Source: Actinoplanes oblitus (GTDB taxonomy: Bacteria; Actinomycetota; Actinomycetes; Mycobacteriales; Micromonosporaceae). From it: 64,000 nucleotides of DNA. Position numbers and translations under genes: made by a program. Location of the stretch: contig NZ_CP126980.1 of assembly GCF_030252345.1 (NCBI RefSeq), positions 1,751,501 through 1,815,500 on the forward strand. Reading direction: 5' to 3'. Positions 57,171 to 64,000 of this stretch are shown here, piece after piece. How positions within the stretch are numbered: the first letter of the stretch is position 1; each line of letters begins with the position of its first letter. The notes under the pieces were generated by a model, which saw nothing but the letters and a program-made list of their open reading frames with translations, made no database searches and was not told the DNA's origin.

Positions 57171-58904
57171 ATGAGTCCTTCCCGTGGGGCAACATTGACC
57201 GTGCTGTGCGCCGTCGCCCTGATGATCGTTCTGGACAGCACCATCGTCGCCGTGGCCATCCCCGCGATGCAGCGGGATCTCGGCTTCACCCCGGCCGGGG
57301 TGGCCTGGGTGGTCAACGCCTACCTGGTCGGCTTCGCCGGTTTCCTGCTGCTCGCCGGCCGGCTGGGTGACCTGCTCGGCGCCCGCCGGGTGTTCCTGGC
57401 CGGGCTGAGCGTCTTCACCGCGGCGAGCCTGCTCTGCGGCCTCGCGCCGAGCGCCGGCCTGCTGGTCGCCGGCCGGTTCGTCCAGGGAGTCGGCGGCGCG
57501 CTCGCCTCCGCCGTGGTGCTGGGCATGATCGTCCGGCTCTACCCGGAGCCGGGCCCGCAGGCCCGCGCCATGGGCATCTTCAGCTTCACCCAGGCCGGCG
57601 GGGCGGCGATCGGCTTCGTGGCCGGCGGCGTGCTCACCGACGTGGCCGGCTGGCCCGCCATCTTCCTGATGAACGTCCCGATCGGCGTGGCCGCCTGGCT
57701 GGCGGGCCGCCGCCTGCTGCCCGCTCCCGTCCAGCCCACTTCTACCCAGCCCGCTCCCGCCCGGCCCGGGTCTGGGCGGGCGGCGAAGGGCCGGATCGAC
57801 CTGCTGGGCGCGGCGTTGATCACCGCGGGTCTGTCGCTCGGCGTCTATGCCATCGTCGCGGTCGGCGAGCCCCGCCCGCCGGCTCCGGCGTGGTCCCTCG
57901 CCGCTGGCGCGTTCCTGCTGGTCATCGCATTTTTGGTACGCCAGTCCCGCGCCACCGAGCCCCTCGTCCCGCTCCGCCTGCTCCGCCGTCCCCGGCTGCT
58001 CGCCGCGAACGCCGCCGTCGTCCTGATCATGGCGGCCGGGATGGGCTTCCAGTTCGTGAACACGCTGTTCCTCCAGCGGGTGATGGGCTTCGACACGCTC
58101 CGGACCGGCCTCGCCTTCCTGCCGACGCCGATCGTGATCGGCGTGGTCTCGCTCGTCGTGGCGGCCCGCCTGACCGCTCGATTCGGCGCCCGCCGGGTCC
58201 TGCTGGCCGGCCTCACCCTGCTCGCCGGTGGCCTGTTGCTGCTGGTCCGAGCCCCGGCCGGCGCGTCCTACCCGCTCGACGTACTGCCCGCCCTGGTCGT
58301 CATGGGTCTCGGCGTCGGGATCACTGTCCCGGCCATCATGATGCTGTCGATGGCCGACGCGTCCACCGAGGACGCGGGCCTGGTGTCCGGCATGACCAAC
58401 ACCGCCCAGCAGGCCGGCGGGGCCCTGGGCCTGGCAGTACTGGCCGCGGTGGCCGCCAGCCGCACCTCCACCCGGGCCGCCGCCGGAATCCCGGAGATCA
58501 CCGCCCTCCGCGACGGCTACAGCCTGGCCTTCCTCACCGCCGCGGGCTTCGTTCTCGCCGCCGCCGTGATCACCTTGATCGCCTTGCGCCGCCCTGAAGT
58601 TCCCGCCCTCCCCGCTCCCGCTCCTTCCTCGGCGTCCCCGTCCAGCCCGGGCGAGGCCGTCGCCGCTTCCGCCTTCTCCTCGGTGTCTCCTGCCAGCCCG
58701 GGCGAGGCTCTTTCCGCTTCCTCTTCGACGTCCTTGTCCGGCCCGGGCGAGGCCCTTTCCGCTTCCTCTTCGACGTCCCTCTCCAGCCCGGGCGAGGCGC
58801 TCCCCGCTCCGGCTTCCGCTGTCGCCAGCGCCGTCGATGCTGGGCCGCTGTCCGGAGGGGACTCCTCCCTCCCGGAGCCGGTCACCTGCTCTGCCGAGCG
58901 CTGA
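57171..58904 (+). CDS. MFS drug transporter, DHA2 family, with repetitive C-terminal tail
   Basis: A 577-residue exporter with about 14 helices. Motifs are MIVLDSTIVAVAIPAMQRDLGFTP, WVVNAYLVGFAGFLLLAGRLGDLLGARRVF (motif A) and GMTNTAQQAGGALGLAVLAA. The last 90 residues are a Ser/Ala/Pro-rich tail with a repeated SPGEALSASSSTSLS block, so the protein is longer than typical (about 470-500). It is probably controlled by the upstream MarR protein through the operator at 57134. A large terminator follows. Confidence 0.9.
   Translation: MSPSRGATLTVLCAVALMIVLDSTIVAVAIPAMQRDLGFTPAGVAWVVNAYLVGFAGFLLLAGRLGDLLGARRVFLAGLSVFTAASLLCGLAPSAGLLVAGRFVQGVGGALASAVVLGMIVRLYPEPGPQARAMGIFSFTQAGGAAIGFVAGGVLTDVAGWPAIFLMNVPIGVAAWLAGRRLLPAPVQPTSTQPAPARPGSGRAAKGRIDLLGAALITAGLSLGVYAIVAVGEPRPPAPAWSLAAGAFLLVIAFLVRQSRATEPLVPLRLLRRPRLLAANAAVVLIMAAGMGFQFVNTLFLQRVMGFDTLRTGLAFLPTPIVIGVVSLVVAARLTARFGARRVLLAGLTLLAGGLLLLVRAPAGASYPLDVLPALVVMGLGVGITVPAIMMLSMADASTEDAGLVSGMTNTAQQAGGALGLAVLAAVAASRTSTRAAAGIPEITALRDGYSLAFLTAAGFVLAAAVITLIALRRPEVPALPAPAPSSASPSSPGEAVAASAFSSVSPASPGEALSASSSTSLSGPGEALSASSSTSLSSPGEALPAPASAVASAVDAGPLSGGDSSLPEPVTCSAER
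58643..58800. repeat. In-frame 45/51-bp tandem repeat in the exporter C-terminus
   Basis: The anchor RGCCCGGGCGAGGC recurs at 58643, 58694, 58739 and 58784 (spacings 51, 45 and 45), encoding SPGEA and Ser-rich spacers. Confidence 0.88.
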
Positions 58905-58924
58905 TCACCCCATCCGGTCGAGAG

Positions 58925-58968
58925 GGCCGTGAGCACCAGCCGCATAGTTCGGGCTGGTGCTCACGGCC
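58925..58968 (+). terminator. Very long perfect hairpin after the DHA2 exporter
   Basis: A 17-base arm GGCCGTGAGCACCAGCC pairs perfectly with GGCTGGTGCTCACGGCC around a 10-base loop. No U-run. It begins 20 bases after the stop. Confidence 0.8.
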
Positions 58969-59080
58969 GTCTCGATTACTCGGCGGGGCAGGCCCGGCGG
59001 CGCCGCTTCACCAGCGGCTTTCGTGAGGGCGGCCTTCCGCTCCATCGTTTCCGGTCACCCCTCCGGCCCGGAGGTGCGGC

Positions 59081-59251
59081 GCGAGCCGAGGCGGGGGCGG
59101 CGGGCGTGGTTGTCCGTTTCCGGCCATCCCCTCCCGTGCGAGTCGACGCGGGGGCGGCGGGCCTGGTCGTCCGTTTCCCGGCCGCCCCTCCCGCGCGAGC
59201 CGAGGCGGGGGCGGCGGGCGTGGTAGTCCGTTGCCCGGCCACCCCTCCGGC
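59081..59251. repeat. Minisatellite, 57-bp unit, about 3 copies
   Basis: Units start at 59081, 59138 and 59195. The core is GCGAGYCGASGCGGGGGCGG followed by CGGGCSTGGTNGTCCG. It fills most of the 492-base gap between the exporter and the leftward membrane-protein gene. No gene is seen there. Confidence 0.88.
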
Positions 59252-59396
59252 GTGGAGGTGCGGCGCGAGCCGAGGCAGGGAGCGGCGGGCGGGGCAGTCT
59301 CGGGAGTGGGGTGCGGGCGGGCGGCTGACGGCGTACCGAAAAGGGTGGGAAGCGGCCTGGAGCGGACATGGGCCGTGAGGGAGAGGCGGGCCCGGG

Positions 59397-60107
59397 TCAG
59401 GGGACGGGGACGGCGGGTTCAGAGGCGGCCGGCCTGGTGGGGCGCGGGGCCGGGCGGCGATTGCGGGTGCGCTCCAGGTGCCACTCGGCGATCAGCAAGG
59501 GGACGGTCCAGCCGAGCCAGGCGGCGGCAGCGGAGGCGACCCAGCTGAGCAGGCCTTCGTCGCCGTGGAACGTGGTGTCCAGCTGTGGGGACAGGGTGAT
59601 CACGAAGACCGCTCCCCAGATGCGATTGGTGATGATCGAGGCGGTCAGGGCGAAACTGCGGACCATCCAGCGGCGGTGCTCGCCGAAACGGCGGCGCCGG
59701 GCGGCCCGCCAGCCGGCCGTCGTCGTGCCGAGCCAGAGCAGCGCCAGCAGTACGTCGCTGGCCCGGGTCGCCGGACCGTACGGCGTGAACGCTCCGATGG
59801 TCAGCGCACAGAGGCCGGCCGGTAGCACCCCGCCGAGCATGTAGAGCCGGCCGACGCGTCGATGCGCGACCGGATATCGCTGCCGGAACCACGGCCAGAT
59901 CTGCAGCACCGCCGTGCCCAGCGCCACGCTGCCGAACAGCACGTGCGGCACGAGCAGCCAGAAGTGCGCGACGCCGAGCGACGGCGGCTGGGGCACCCGG
60001 GACCGTGCGGGGTCGAAGCTGAGGTACGGCGGGATCGAGAACGCCACGAAGATCACCACGATCGCCGCGAGCGGGACGATCCACGGGCGTCGCCACCATC
60101 GGGTCAT
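59397..60107 (-). CDS. DUF2306-like membrane protein
   Basis: A 236-residue protein with six or seven predicted membrane helices. Conserved-looking His residues occur in VAHFWLLVPHVLFG (about 47-58), HRRVGRLYMLGG (about 83) and RFGEHRRWMVRSFALT (about 140), which fits the DUF2306 family of heme- or quinone-like membrane proteins, though no function is established. It is divergent from a TetR regulator with twin operators between the two starts, so it is probably the repressed target. Confidence 0.8.
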   Translation of the reverse strand: MTRWWRRPWIVPLAAIVVIFVAFSIPPYLSFDPARSRVPQPPSLGVAHFWLLVPHVLFGSVALGTAVLQIWPWFRQRYPVAHRRVGRLYMLGGVLPAGLCALTIGAFTPYGPATRASDVLLALLWLGTTTAGWRAARRRRFGEHRRWMVRSFALTASIITNRIWGAVFVITLSPQLDTTFHGDEGLLSWVASAAAAWLGWTVPLLIAEWHLERTRNRRPAPRPTRPAASEPAVPVP

Positions 60108-60121
60108 GCCGGCTCCTTTTC

Positions 60122-60158
60122 TGCGTATGTCCTACGCAATTCAGCGTATGGCATACGC
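60122..60158. promoter_or_regulatory. Twin operators for the TetR regulator
   Basis: Site 1 is TGCGTA, five bases, TACGCA (60122-60138). Site 2 is GCGTATG, one base, CATACGC (60144-60158). Both share GCGTA/TACGC half-sites with five bases between, and centres 21 bases apart, two helix turns. They lie between divergent starts. Confidence 0.78.
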
Positions 60159-60188
60159 AGTAGTTCGGGAAGCCCCTACTATGGGCCG

Positions 60189-60890
60189 GTGCCGACCGAA
60201 CTGCCGCGTACCCTTCAGGTCCTCTGGGGCGTCGCGGAGCGACCCACCCGTGGCCCGCAGCCGGCCCTGAGCCTGGCCCGGATCGTCGCCGCCGCGATCG
60301 AGATCGCCGACAGTGACGGGCTGGCCGCGCTCTCCATGGCCCGGCTCGCCGAGCGGCTCGGCTGCGCGCCGATGTCCCTCTACCGGCACGTCGCGAACAA
60401 GGACGAACTGCTGGTCTTCATGCAGGACGCCGCCCCCGGCGAGCCGCCCGTCCTGCCGGCGGGCTGGCGCGACGGCCTGGCCACCTGGGCGCGGGCGCTG
60501 CGCGCGGTGCTCTTCGCGCATCCGTGGATCCTGCAGGCCTCGGCCGGTCGGCCGCCGCTGGAGCCGGGTCAGTTGGCCTGGCTCGATCGTGGGCTGTCGG
60601 CGTTCCGGGATACGCCGCTCAGCCATCGGGAACGCGCCGAGACGGTGATGGCGGCGCTGTATCTGACGCGGGGAGAGGCGCAGATCAGCGCGGTTCTGCT
60701 GGGTGGCACGCCGGATGTGACTGCGGACTATGGCGCGTTGCTCGATCGGTTCGTGACTGCGGATCGTTTTCCGGCCCTGGCCGAGGCGGTGGCCGACGGC
60801 GTCTTCCGGGTCGACGAGCCGGAGTCCTTCGAGATCGCCCTGGCCCGCCTGTTGGATGGCGTCGAGCAGCTGATCGCTACCAAGGGCTGA
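60189..60890 (+). CDS. TetR-family regulator with TetR_C ligand domain
   Basis: A 233-residue regulator. The helix-turn-helix is LSLARIVAAAIEIADSDGLAALSMARLAERLGCAPMSLYRHVANKDELL in pattern (about 27-75). The C-terminal part resembles the tetracycline-repressor C-domain (TWARALRAVLFAHPWIL). It starts at GTG 60189. The likely target is the divergent DUF2306-like gene, through the operators at 60122-60158. Confidence 0.9.
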   Translation: MPTELPRTLQVLWGVAERPTRGPQPALSLARIVAAAIEIADSDGLAALSMARLAERLGCAPMSLYRHVANKDELLVFMQDAAPGEPPVLPAGWRDGLATWARALRAVLFAHPWILQASAGRPPLEPGQLAWLDRGLSAFRDTPLSHRERAETVMAALYLTRGEAQISAVLLGGTPDVTADYGALLDRFVTADRFPALAEAVADGVFRVDEPESFEIALARLLDGVEQLIATKG

Positions 60891-60996
60891 CGCTCCTGTC
60901 GGGTGTCGTCTGCGCAGGGGCCCGCTGGATTTCACTGCTCTCGCAGGTGCTGCCTCGGCCGCGCCCAGCGCGTCTCCGCTCTTTTGGCGCTGCATT

Positions 60997-61015
60997 TGTC
61001 AACTTCTTGTTGACA
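60997..61015. promoter_or_regulatory. Perfect inverted repeat before the HTH gene
   Basis: TGTCAAC, five bases (TTCTT), GTTGACA. It ends 17 bases before the start codon and is followed by CTAGCTAG. TTGACA within it is also a consensus -35. Autoregulation by the downstream helix-turn-helix protein is plausible. Confidence 0.6.
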
Positions 61016-61032
61016 CTAGCTAGAGTGGGAGA

Positions 61033-61530
61033 GTGGCCGATCTTTCCGAACTCCGTGGCATCCGCGCGCGGCGTGCCCAGCTGGACGCCGAGGAACTGGC
61101 GCTGATCGACAAGGCCCGGCGTGACGGCGTCACCTGGCCGGCGATCGCCGAGGCGCTCGGCCTCGCCAGCCGCCAAGCGGCAGAGCAGCGCCGGCACCGC
61201 TTGGCCGAGGCCGCCGAGCGCGAGTCGCGGCCGTCTCGGCGCCAGCTCGATTCGGGGTACGGCGAAAGCCCCTCCCATCTCAGGGAATCCGTCACCGAGC
61301 TGTACCGCAGGATCGGCGCCGACCGTCGCTGGGATGCCCGTTTCCCCCGTGCCGCCCTGGTCCGCGAGACCCTGTCGGCCGCACCGGACGCCGCGCCCGG
61401 CGCCCTCTACGACCTGGTCGCCCAGGCGCTGGCGGACCTCACCGCCCCCGGTGTCCCGCGCTTCCCGGCTCCGCTCCGGGCCGCCCTCGACCGTTTGGAG
61501 GCGAGCTTCACGGCCGCAGCCCCCGGTTGA
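61033..61530 (+). CDS. Helix-turn-helix protein of unknown role
   Basis: A 165-residue protein. The N-terminal part has a clear helix-turn-helix (VTWPAIAEALGLASRQAAEQRRHRL, about 34-58), preceded by a charged helix. The C-terminal half is Ala-rich and helical without a known domain. The GTG start follows a 7-5-7 palindrome, which suggests an autoregulated DNA-binding protein. It is followed by an MFS transporter gene 59 bases downstream. Similar proteins accompany small heat-shock genes in some actinobacteria, which I cannot confirm here. Confidence 0.72.
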   Translation: MADLSELRGIRARRAQLDAEELALIDKARRDGVTWPAIAEALGLASRQAAEQRRHRLAEAAERESRPSRRQLDSGYGESPSHLRESVTELYRRIGADRRWDARFPRAALVRETLSAAPDAAPGALYDLVAQALADLTAPGVPRFPAPLRAALDRLEASFTAAAPG

Positions 61531-61589
61531 CATCCCGACACTCAACTCCACAGGATGTGAGTCTGGCTGGCTCAACCCTGGAGTGATCC

Positions 61590-63176
61590 ATGCGCCGGAA
61601 CGCCCTCCTGTTCGTGCTGATCTCCGTTTGCTCCGGCTTCGGGAGTTACGCCCTGGCCCTGGCGGCCGGCCTCTGGATCCTCGACCTCACCGGTTCCCCA
61701 GGCCTCGCCGCGCTGGCCGGCATCGGCACCTACGCACCCACCCTCGCCGCCCCCTGGCTCGGCGCCGTAGTCGACCGCTTCCCCGGGCGCCCGCTGCTGA
61801 TCACGGTGGACATGCTGGTCGGGGCCGCGATCCTGGCCCTGCTGGTGGTCCGCTCCGCAGGCTGGATCTACCCGGTCCTGCTGATGCGCGGCCTCAGTTA
61901 CGTCCTTCTCGACGCCGGCGAGTCCGCCCTGCTCCCGGCCGCCTTGCCTGCCGTGCTGCTCGGCCACGTGAATGGCTGGCGGTCCAGCGCCCAGGAGGGC
62001 ATGAAGCTCTTGGCTCCGTTGACCGGCGCGGCCCTCTACGCCTGGCGCGGCCCGCACGCCGTGATCCTGCTCTGCGCGGTCCTTCCGCTGCTCACCGCCG
62101 CCCTGTACACCATGGTCCGACTTCCCGCTGCCGGGCGCTCGCCCAGCTCCGGTGTGGACGCTCCCGCATGGCCTCCGGCTGCTTCTGCCCCAGCCGACGT
62201 GCAGCGGCATCCGAGGCCGAGCCACAACGAGGACGCGTTGGTCGTGACGCAGGTTGGTGAGGGCTCGGGCGCCGTGCCTCGAAGTGATGAGAGTGCGGTG
62301 GCCGGAGTTCGCAGTGGTGACGGTGCGGTGGCTGGAGCTTGGAGTGATGAGGGTGCGGTGGCTGGGGCTTGCAGTGGTGAGGGTGCGCTAGCCGGGGGCC
62401 AGAGTGGTGAAGGTGGGGTGGCCGGGGCTCGGAGCGGTGAAGGTGCGCTGACCGGGGGCCAGAGCGGTCAAGGTGGGGTGGCTGGAGCTTGGAGCGGTGA
62501 AGGTGCCGCGGCTCGGGGCGGTGTAAGCCCGGAGAGCCCGGACCGCAACGGCGGGCGTTCGGTGGGGTTGGGTTGGGGCAGCGTCCGGGCCGGGGTTGAG
62601 GCGCTGTGGCGGGAGCCGGTGCGGACGCCGGTGGTGGTGGCGGCCGTGGCGATCGCGGTCTCTGGGCTGACCAACGCCGCGGTGTTGTCGCATCTCGTGG
62701 AGGGCTTGCATCGGCCGTCGACCCAGCTCGGCATTCTGTCCAGTGTTCAGGGTGCTGGCTCGATCGTCGGTGGATTCCTGGTCGGCCGGCTGCTCGCGCG
62801 CCTGCGAGCGGCTCGGGTCGCCGCGCTCGGGGCGGGGCTGTTCGCCGTCGCCTGTGTGGCGTGGTCGCTGCCGTGGTGGCCGGCGATGCTGACCGGCAGC
62901 GCGCTGACCGGCCTGGGACTGCCCTGGACCCTGATCGCCGGGATCACCGCGATCCAGACAGGAACCCCCGATCACCTGCTGGGCCGGGCGGCCGCCACCG
63001 GCAACATGGTCATGTTCGGCCCGATCACGCTGGCCATCCCGCTGGGCTCAGCCCTGTCCCAGCTCGGCTCCCGGCCGCCGCTCCTCCTGGGAGCTGGCGT
63101 AGTCCTGGCCGCGTCCCTGGTAGCCACCCACCGGACCCGATCCGCTGTCCCGCCAGCGGTTTCGACATGGCAATAG
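61590..63176 (+). CDS. MFS transporter with a decapeptide-repeat central loop
   Basis: A 528-residue transporter, about 120 residues longer than usual for this group. Six N-terminal helices (LLFVLISVCSGFGSYALALA and on; GAVVDRFPGRPLLI is motif A) end near residue 185. A hydrophilic loop of about 145 residues follows, then six C-terminal helices from about 345. The loop contains eight decapeptides of the type SGEGAVAGAW encoded by a perfect-period 30-bp repeat (62281-62520). The substrate is unknown. Confidence 0.85.
   Translation: MRRNALLFVLISVCSGFGSYALALAAGLWILDLTGSPGLAALAGIGTYAPTLAAPWLGAVVDRFPGRPLLITVDMLVGAAILALLVVRSAGWIYPVLLMRGLSYVLLDAGESALLPAALPAVLLGHVNGWRSSAQEGMKLLAPLTGAALYAWRGPHAVILLCAVLPLLTAALYTMVRLPAAGRSPSSGVDAPAWPPAASAPADVQRHPRPSHNEDALVVTQVGEGSGAVPRSDESAVAGVRSGDGAVAGAWSDEGAVAGACSGEGALAGGQSGEGGVAGARSGEGALTGGQSGQGGVAGAWSGEGAAARGGVSPESPDRNGGRSVGLGWGSVRAGVEALWREPVRTPVVVAAVAIAVSGLTNAAVLSHLVEGLHRPSTQLGILSSVQGAGSIVGGFLVGRLLARLRAARVAALGAGLFAVACVAWSLPWWPAMLTGSALTGLGLPWTLIAGITAIQTGTPDHLLGRAAATGNMVMFGPITLAIPLGSALSQLGSRPPLLLGAGVVLAASLVATHRTRSAVPPAVSTWQ
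62281..62520. repeat. In-frame 30-bp tandem repeat, 8 units
   Basis: Units start every 30 bases from 62281. The consensus is RSGEGAVAGA in protein. Units 4-7 alternate two variants (ALAGG then GVAGA), a 60-bp higher-order period. A diverged unit may precede at 62251. Confidence 0.95.
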
Positions 63177-63476
63177 GGCGAAGACGGCGATCCGGGCAAT
63201 GGCCTGGCGGGGATGGGCTGGCCCTGGTGGCGACCGGTAGAGGCGGAGAGAGGCTGGCGGAGGTGGGGTGACCGGCTGACGTCGGCGGGCACGGTGGGCC
63301 TCCCGGAGGTGAGGCGGATCTGAGGAAAGGCAGGGCGGCGGAATCTCGCGAGGTGGGGGCGGATCCGGCGGGGAGGATCCGGCGGGGAGGGGTGGCCTCG
63401 GCGCGGCCTCGGAGGAAGGCGGATCTGGCGGGGAAGGGCGGGCCCGGGATGGTGGCTGGGTCGTGCGGATGGCGCC
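63177..63476. other. Non-coding gap with short G-rich repeats
   Basis: GGATCYGGCGGGGA-type segments repeat near 63361, 63376 and 63421. Neither strand shows a recognisable gene. Confidence 0.5.
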
Positions 63477-64000
63477 TCAGTGGCCGATCAGTTTGAGGTA
63501 GTCGGTGATGTCCTGGGGGTCCTGGGTGGCGCAGCCGACGTAGTTGTCGGGGCGGATCGCGAGCAGGGTGGGCTCGTGGATGTCGTAGGCCGACCAGGCT
63601 GAGGTTTCGCTGGGCGGGAGCTGCTCGGCACGGACGTTGGGTGGCAGGGCCGGCAGGGTGCCGTCGAAGCCGAAGGCGAGCAGGGTGGCGTGGCCGCCGC
63701 GGAGCAGGTCGAAGATGCGCCGGCCGCCGGTGAGTGACGCGTCCGGTGCGCGGTCGCCGGCCCGCACCAGGCCGGGAGTCGTGCGGTGCTCGGCGGCCAG
63801 CGGGCCACCGCGATAGTTGAGCGAGAGCTGGCGCAGGATCGGATCGTCGCGGCGCATGGCGTCATCGGCGTTGTCGACGTGGCGGCGGTGCAGGTCGGTG
63901 CTGATGCCGAGCACGTCGGCGGTGACCGGGAGGCGCTCCGCCTCATAGGTGTCCAGCAGGGTGTCGTCGCCGGTGGCCAGTTTCCACCCCAGGTTGTAAC
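63477..64000 (-). CDS. FAD-dependent aromatic monooxygenase, C-terminal part (5' end off the right edge)
   Basis: About 174 C-terminal residues of a class A flavoprotein monooxygenase (PHBH/rifampicin monooxygenase-like). The visible start NLGWKLATGDDTLLDTYEAE then RLPVTADVLGISTDLH is the conserved end of the FAD-binding domain. The rest (GDRAPDASL, FDLLRGGHATLLAFG and RPDNYVGC) is the thioredoxin-like C-terminal domain. The N-terminus with the GxGxxG motif lies beyond 64000. The frame is open to the edge; the shorter start at 63914 is not real. Confidence 0.88.
   Translation of the reverse strand, partial: YNLGWKLATGDDTLLDTYEAERLPVTADVLGISTDLHRRHVDNADDAMRRDDPILRQLSLNYRGGPLAAEHRTTPGLVRAGDRAPDASLTGGRRIFDLLRGGHATLLAFGFDGTLPALPPNVRAEQLPPSETSAWSAYDIHEPTLLAIRPDNYVGCATQDPQDITDYLKLIGH

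Overview
The window is a GC-rich (about 70 percent or more) stretch of actinobacterial chromosome. Gene content and order point to the Micromonosporaceae, most likely Actinoplanes or a close relative. This is inferred from protein families and synteny, because no rRNA or other species marker is present. I saw no tRNA, rRNA, CRISPR array, prophage or insertion sequence. Genes are close-packed, with many GTG starts and 4-base start/stop overlaps.

Most of the window is a diverged version of the Mycobacterium tuberculosis Rv2172c-Rv2196 neighbourhood. Region 1-6.8 kb holds trpD, a receiver-only protein, ctaG, ctaE and qcrC-qcrA-qcrB (the cytochrome bc1-aa3 respiratory branch). Region 7-17 kb holds an AsnC-like effector domain protein, a sugar nucleotidyltransferase, a NUDIX hydrolase, a short RelA/SpoT homologue, a DEDDh exonuclease fused to a GIY-YIG domain, an NYN-domain protein, a small Cys-rich protein, an M48 protease and the mannosyltransferase pimB'. 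Region 17-22 kb is more accessory: an ABC exporter, a thioredoxin-like protein, and a divergent MFS/MarR pair.

Region 22-33 kb contains a two-component pair resembling Streptomyces MacRS, an SRPBCC protein (Rv2185c-like), an unknown Ala-rich protein, ROK glucokinase, an EEP-fold nuclease/phosphatase, a flavin monooxygenase with an overlapping alpha/beta hydrolase that lacks its nucleophile, otsA, a membrane protein and a PlsC acyltransferase. Region 33-42.6 kb has a Crp/Fnr regulator, a degenerate phosphotransferase, an Rv2179c-like exoribonuclease, a divergent TetR/MFS pair with two matching operators, a ROK remnant, a 6-phosphofructokinase with pyrophosphate-type signature residues, proC and a DUF429 protein.

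Region 42.8-56.5 kb has a secreted GH18 chitinase, aroG, threonine aldolase, an amidotransferase-like protein, a LysR regulator, endonuclease IV, pknL with four PASTA repeats, a membrane protein, an Rv2175c-like DNA-binding protein (a PknL substrate in mycobacteria), a two-subunit lycopene cyclase, a polyprenyl diphosphate synthase, metF, a CDP-alcohol phosphatidyltransferase and an HNH protein. Region 56.6-64 kb is accessory: a MarR/MFS pair sharing a 22-bp operator, a membrane protein, a TetR regulator with twin operators, a helix-turn-helix protein, an MFS transporter with a decapeptide-repeat loop, and the 3' end of an aromatic monooxygenase.

The most striking feature not explained by genes is the number of unrelated short tandem repeats (18 to 63 bp units). 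They occur both between genes and in frame inside transporter genes. A second pattern is a recurrent T-rich GGTACGC motif found in intergenic hairpins and also inside genes, where it forces rare codons.
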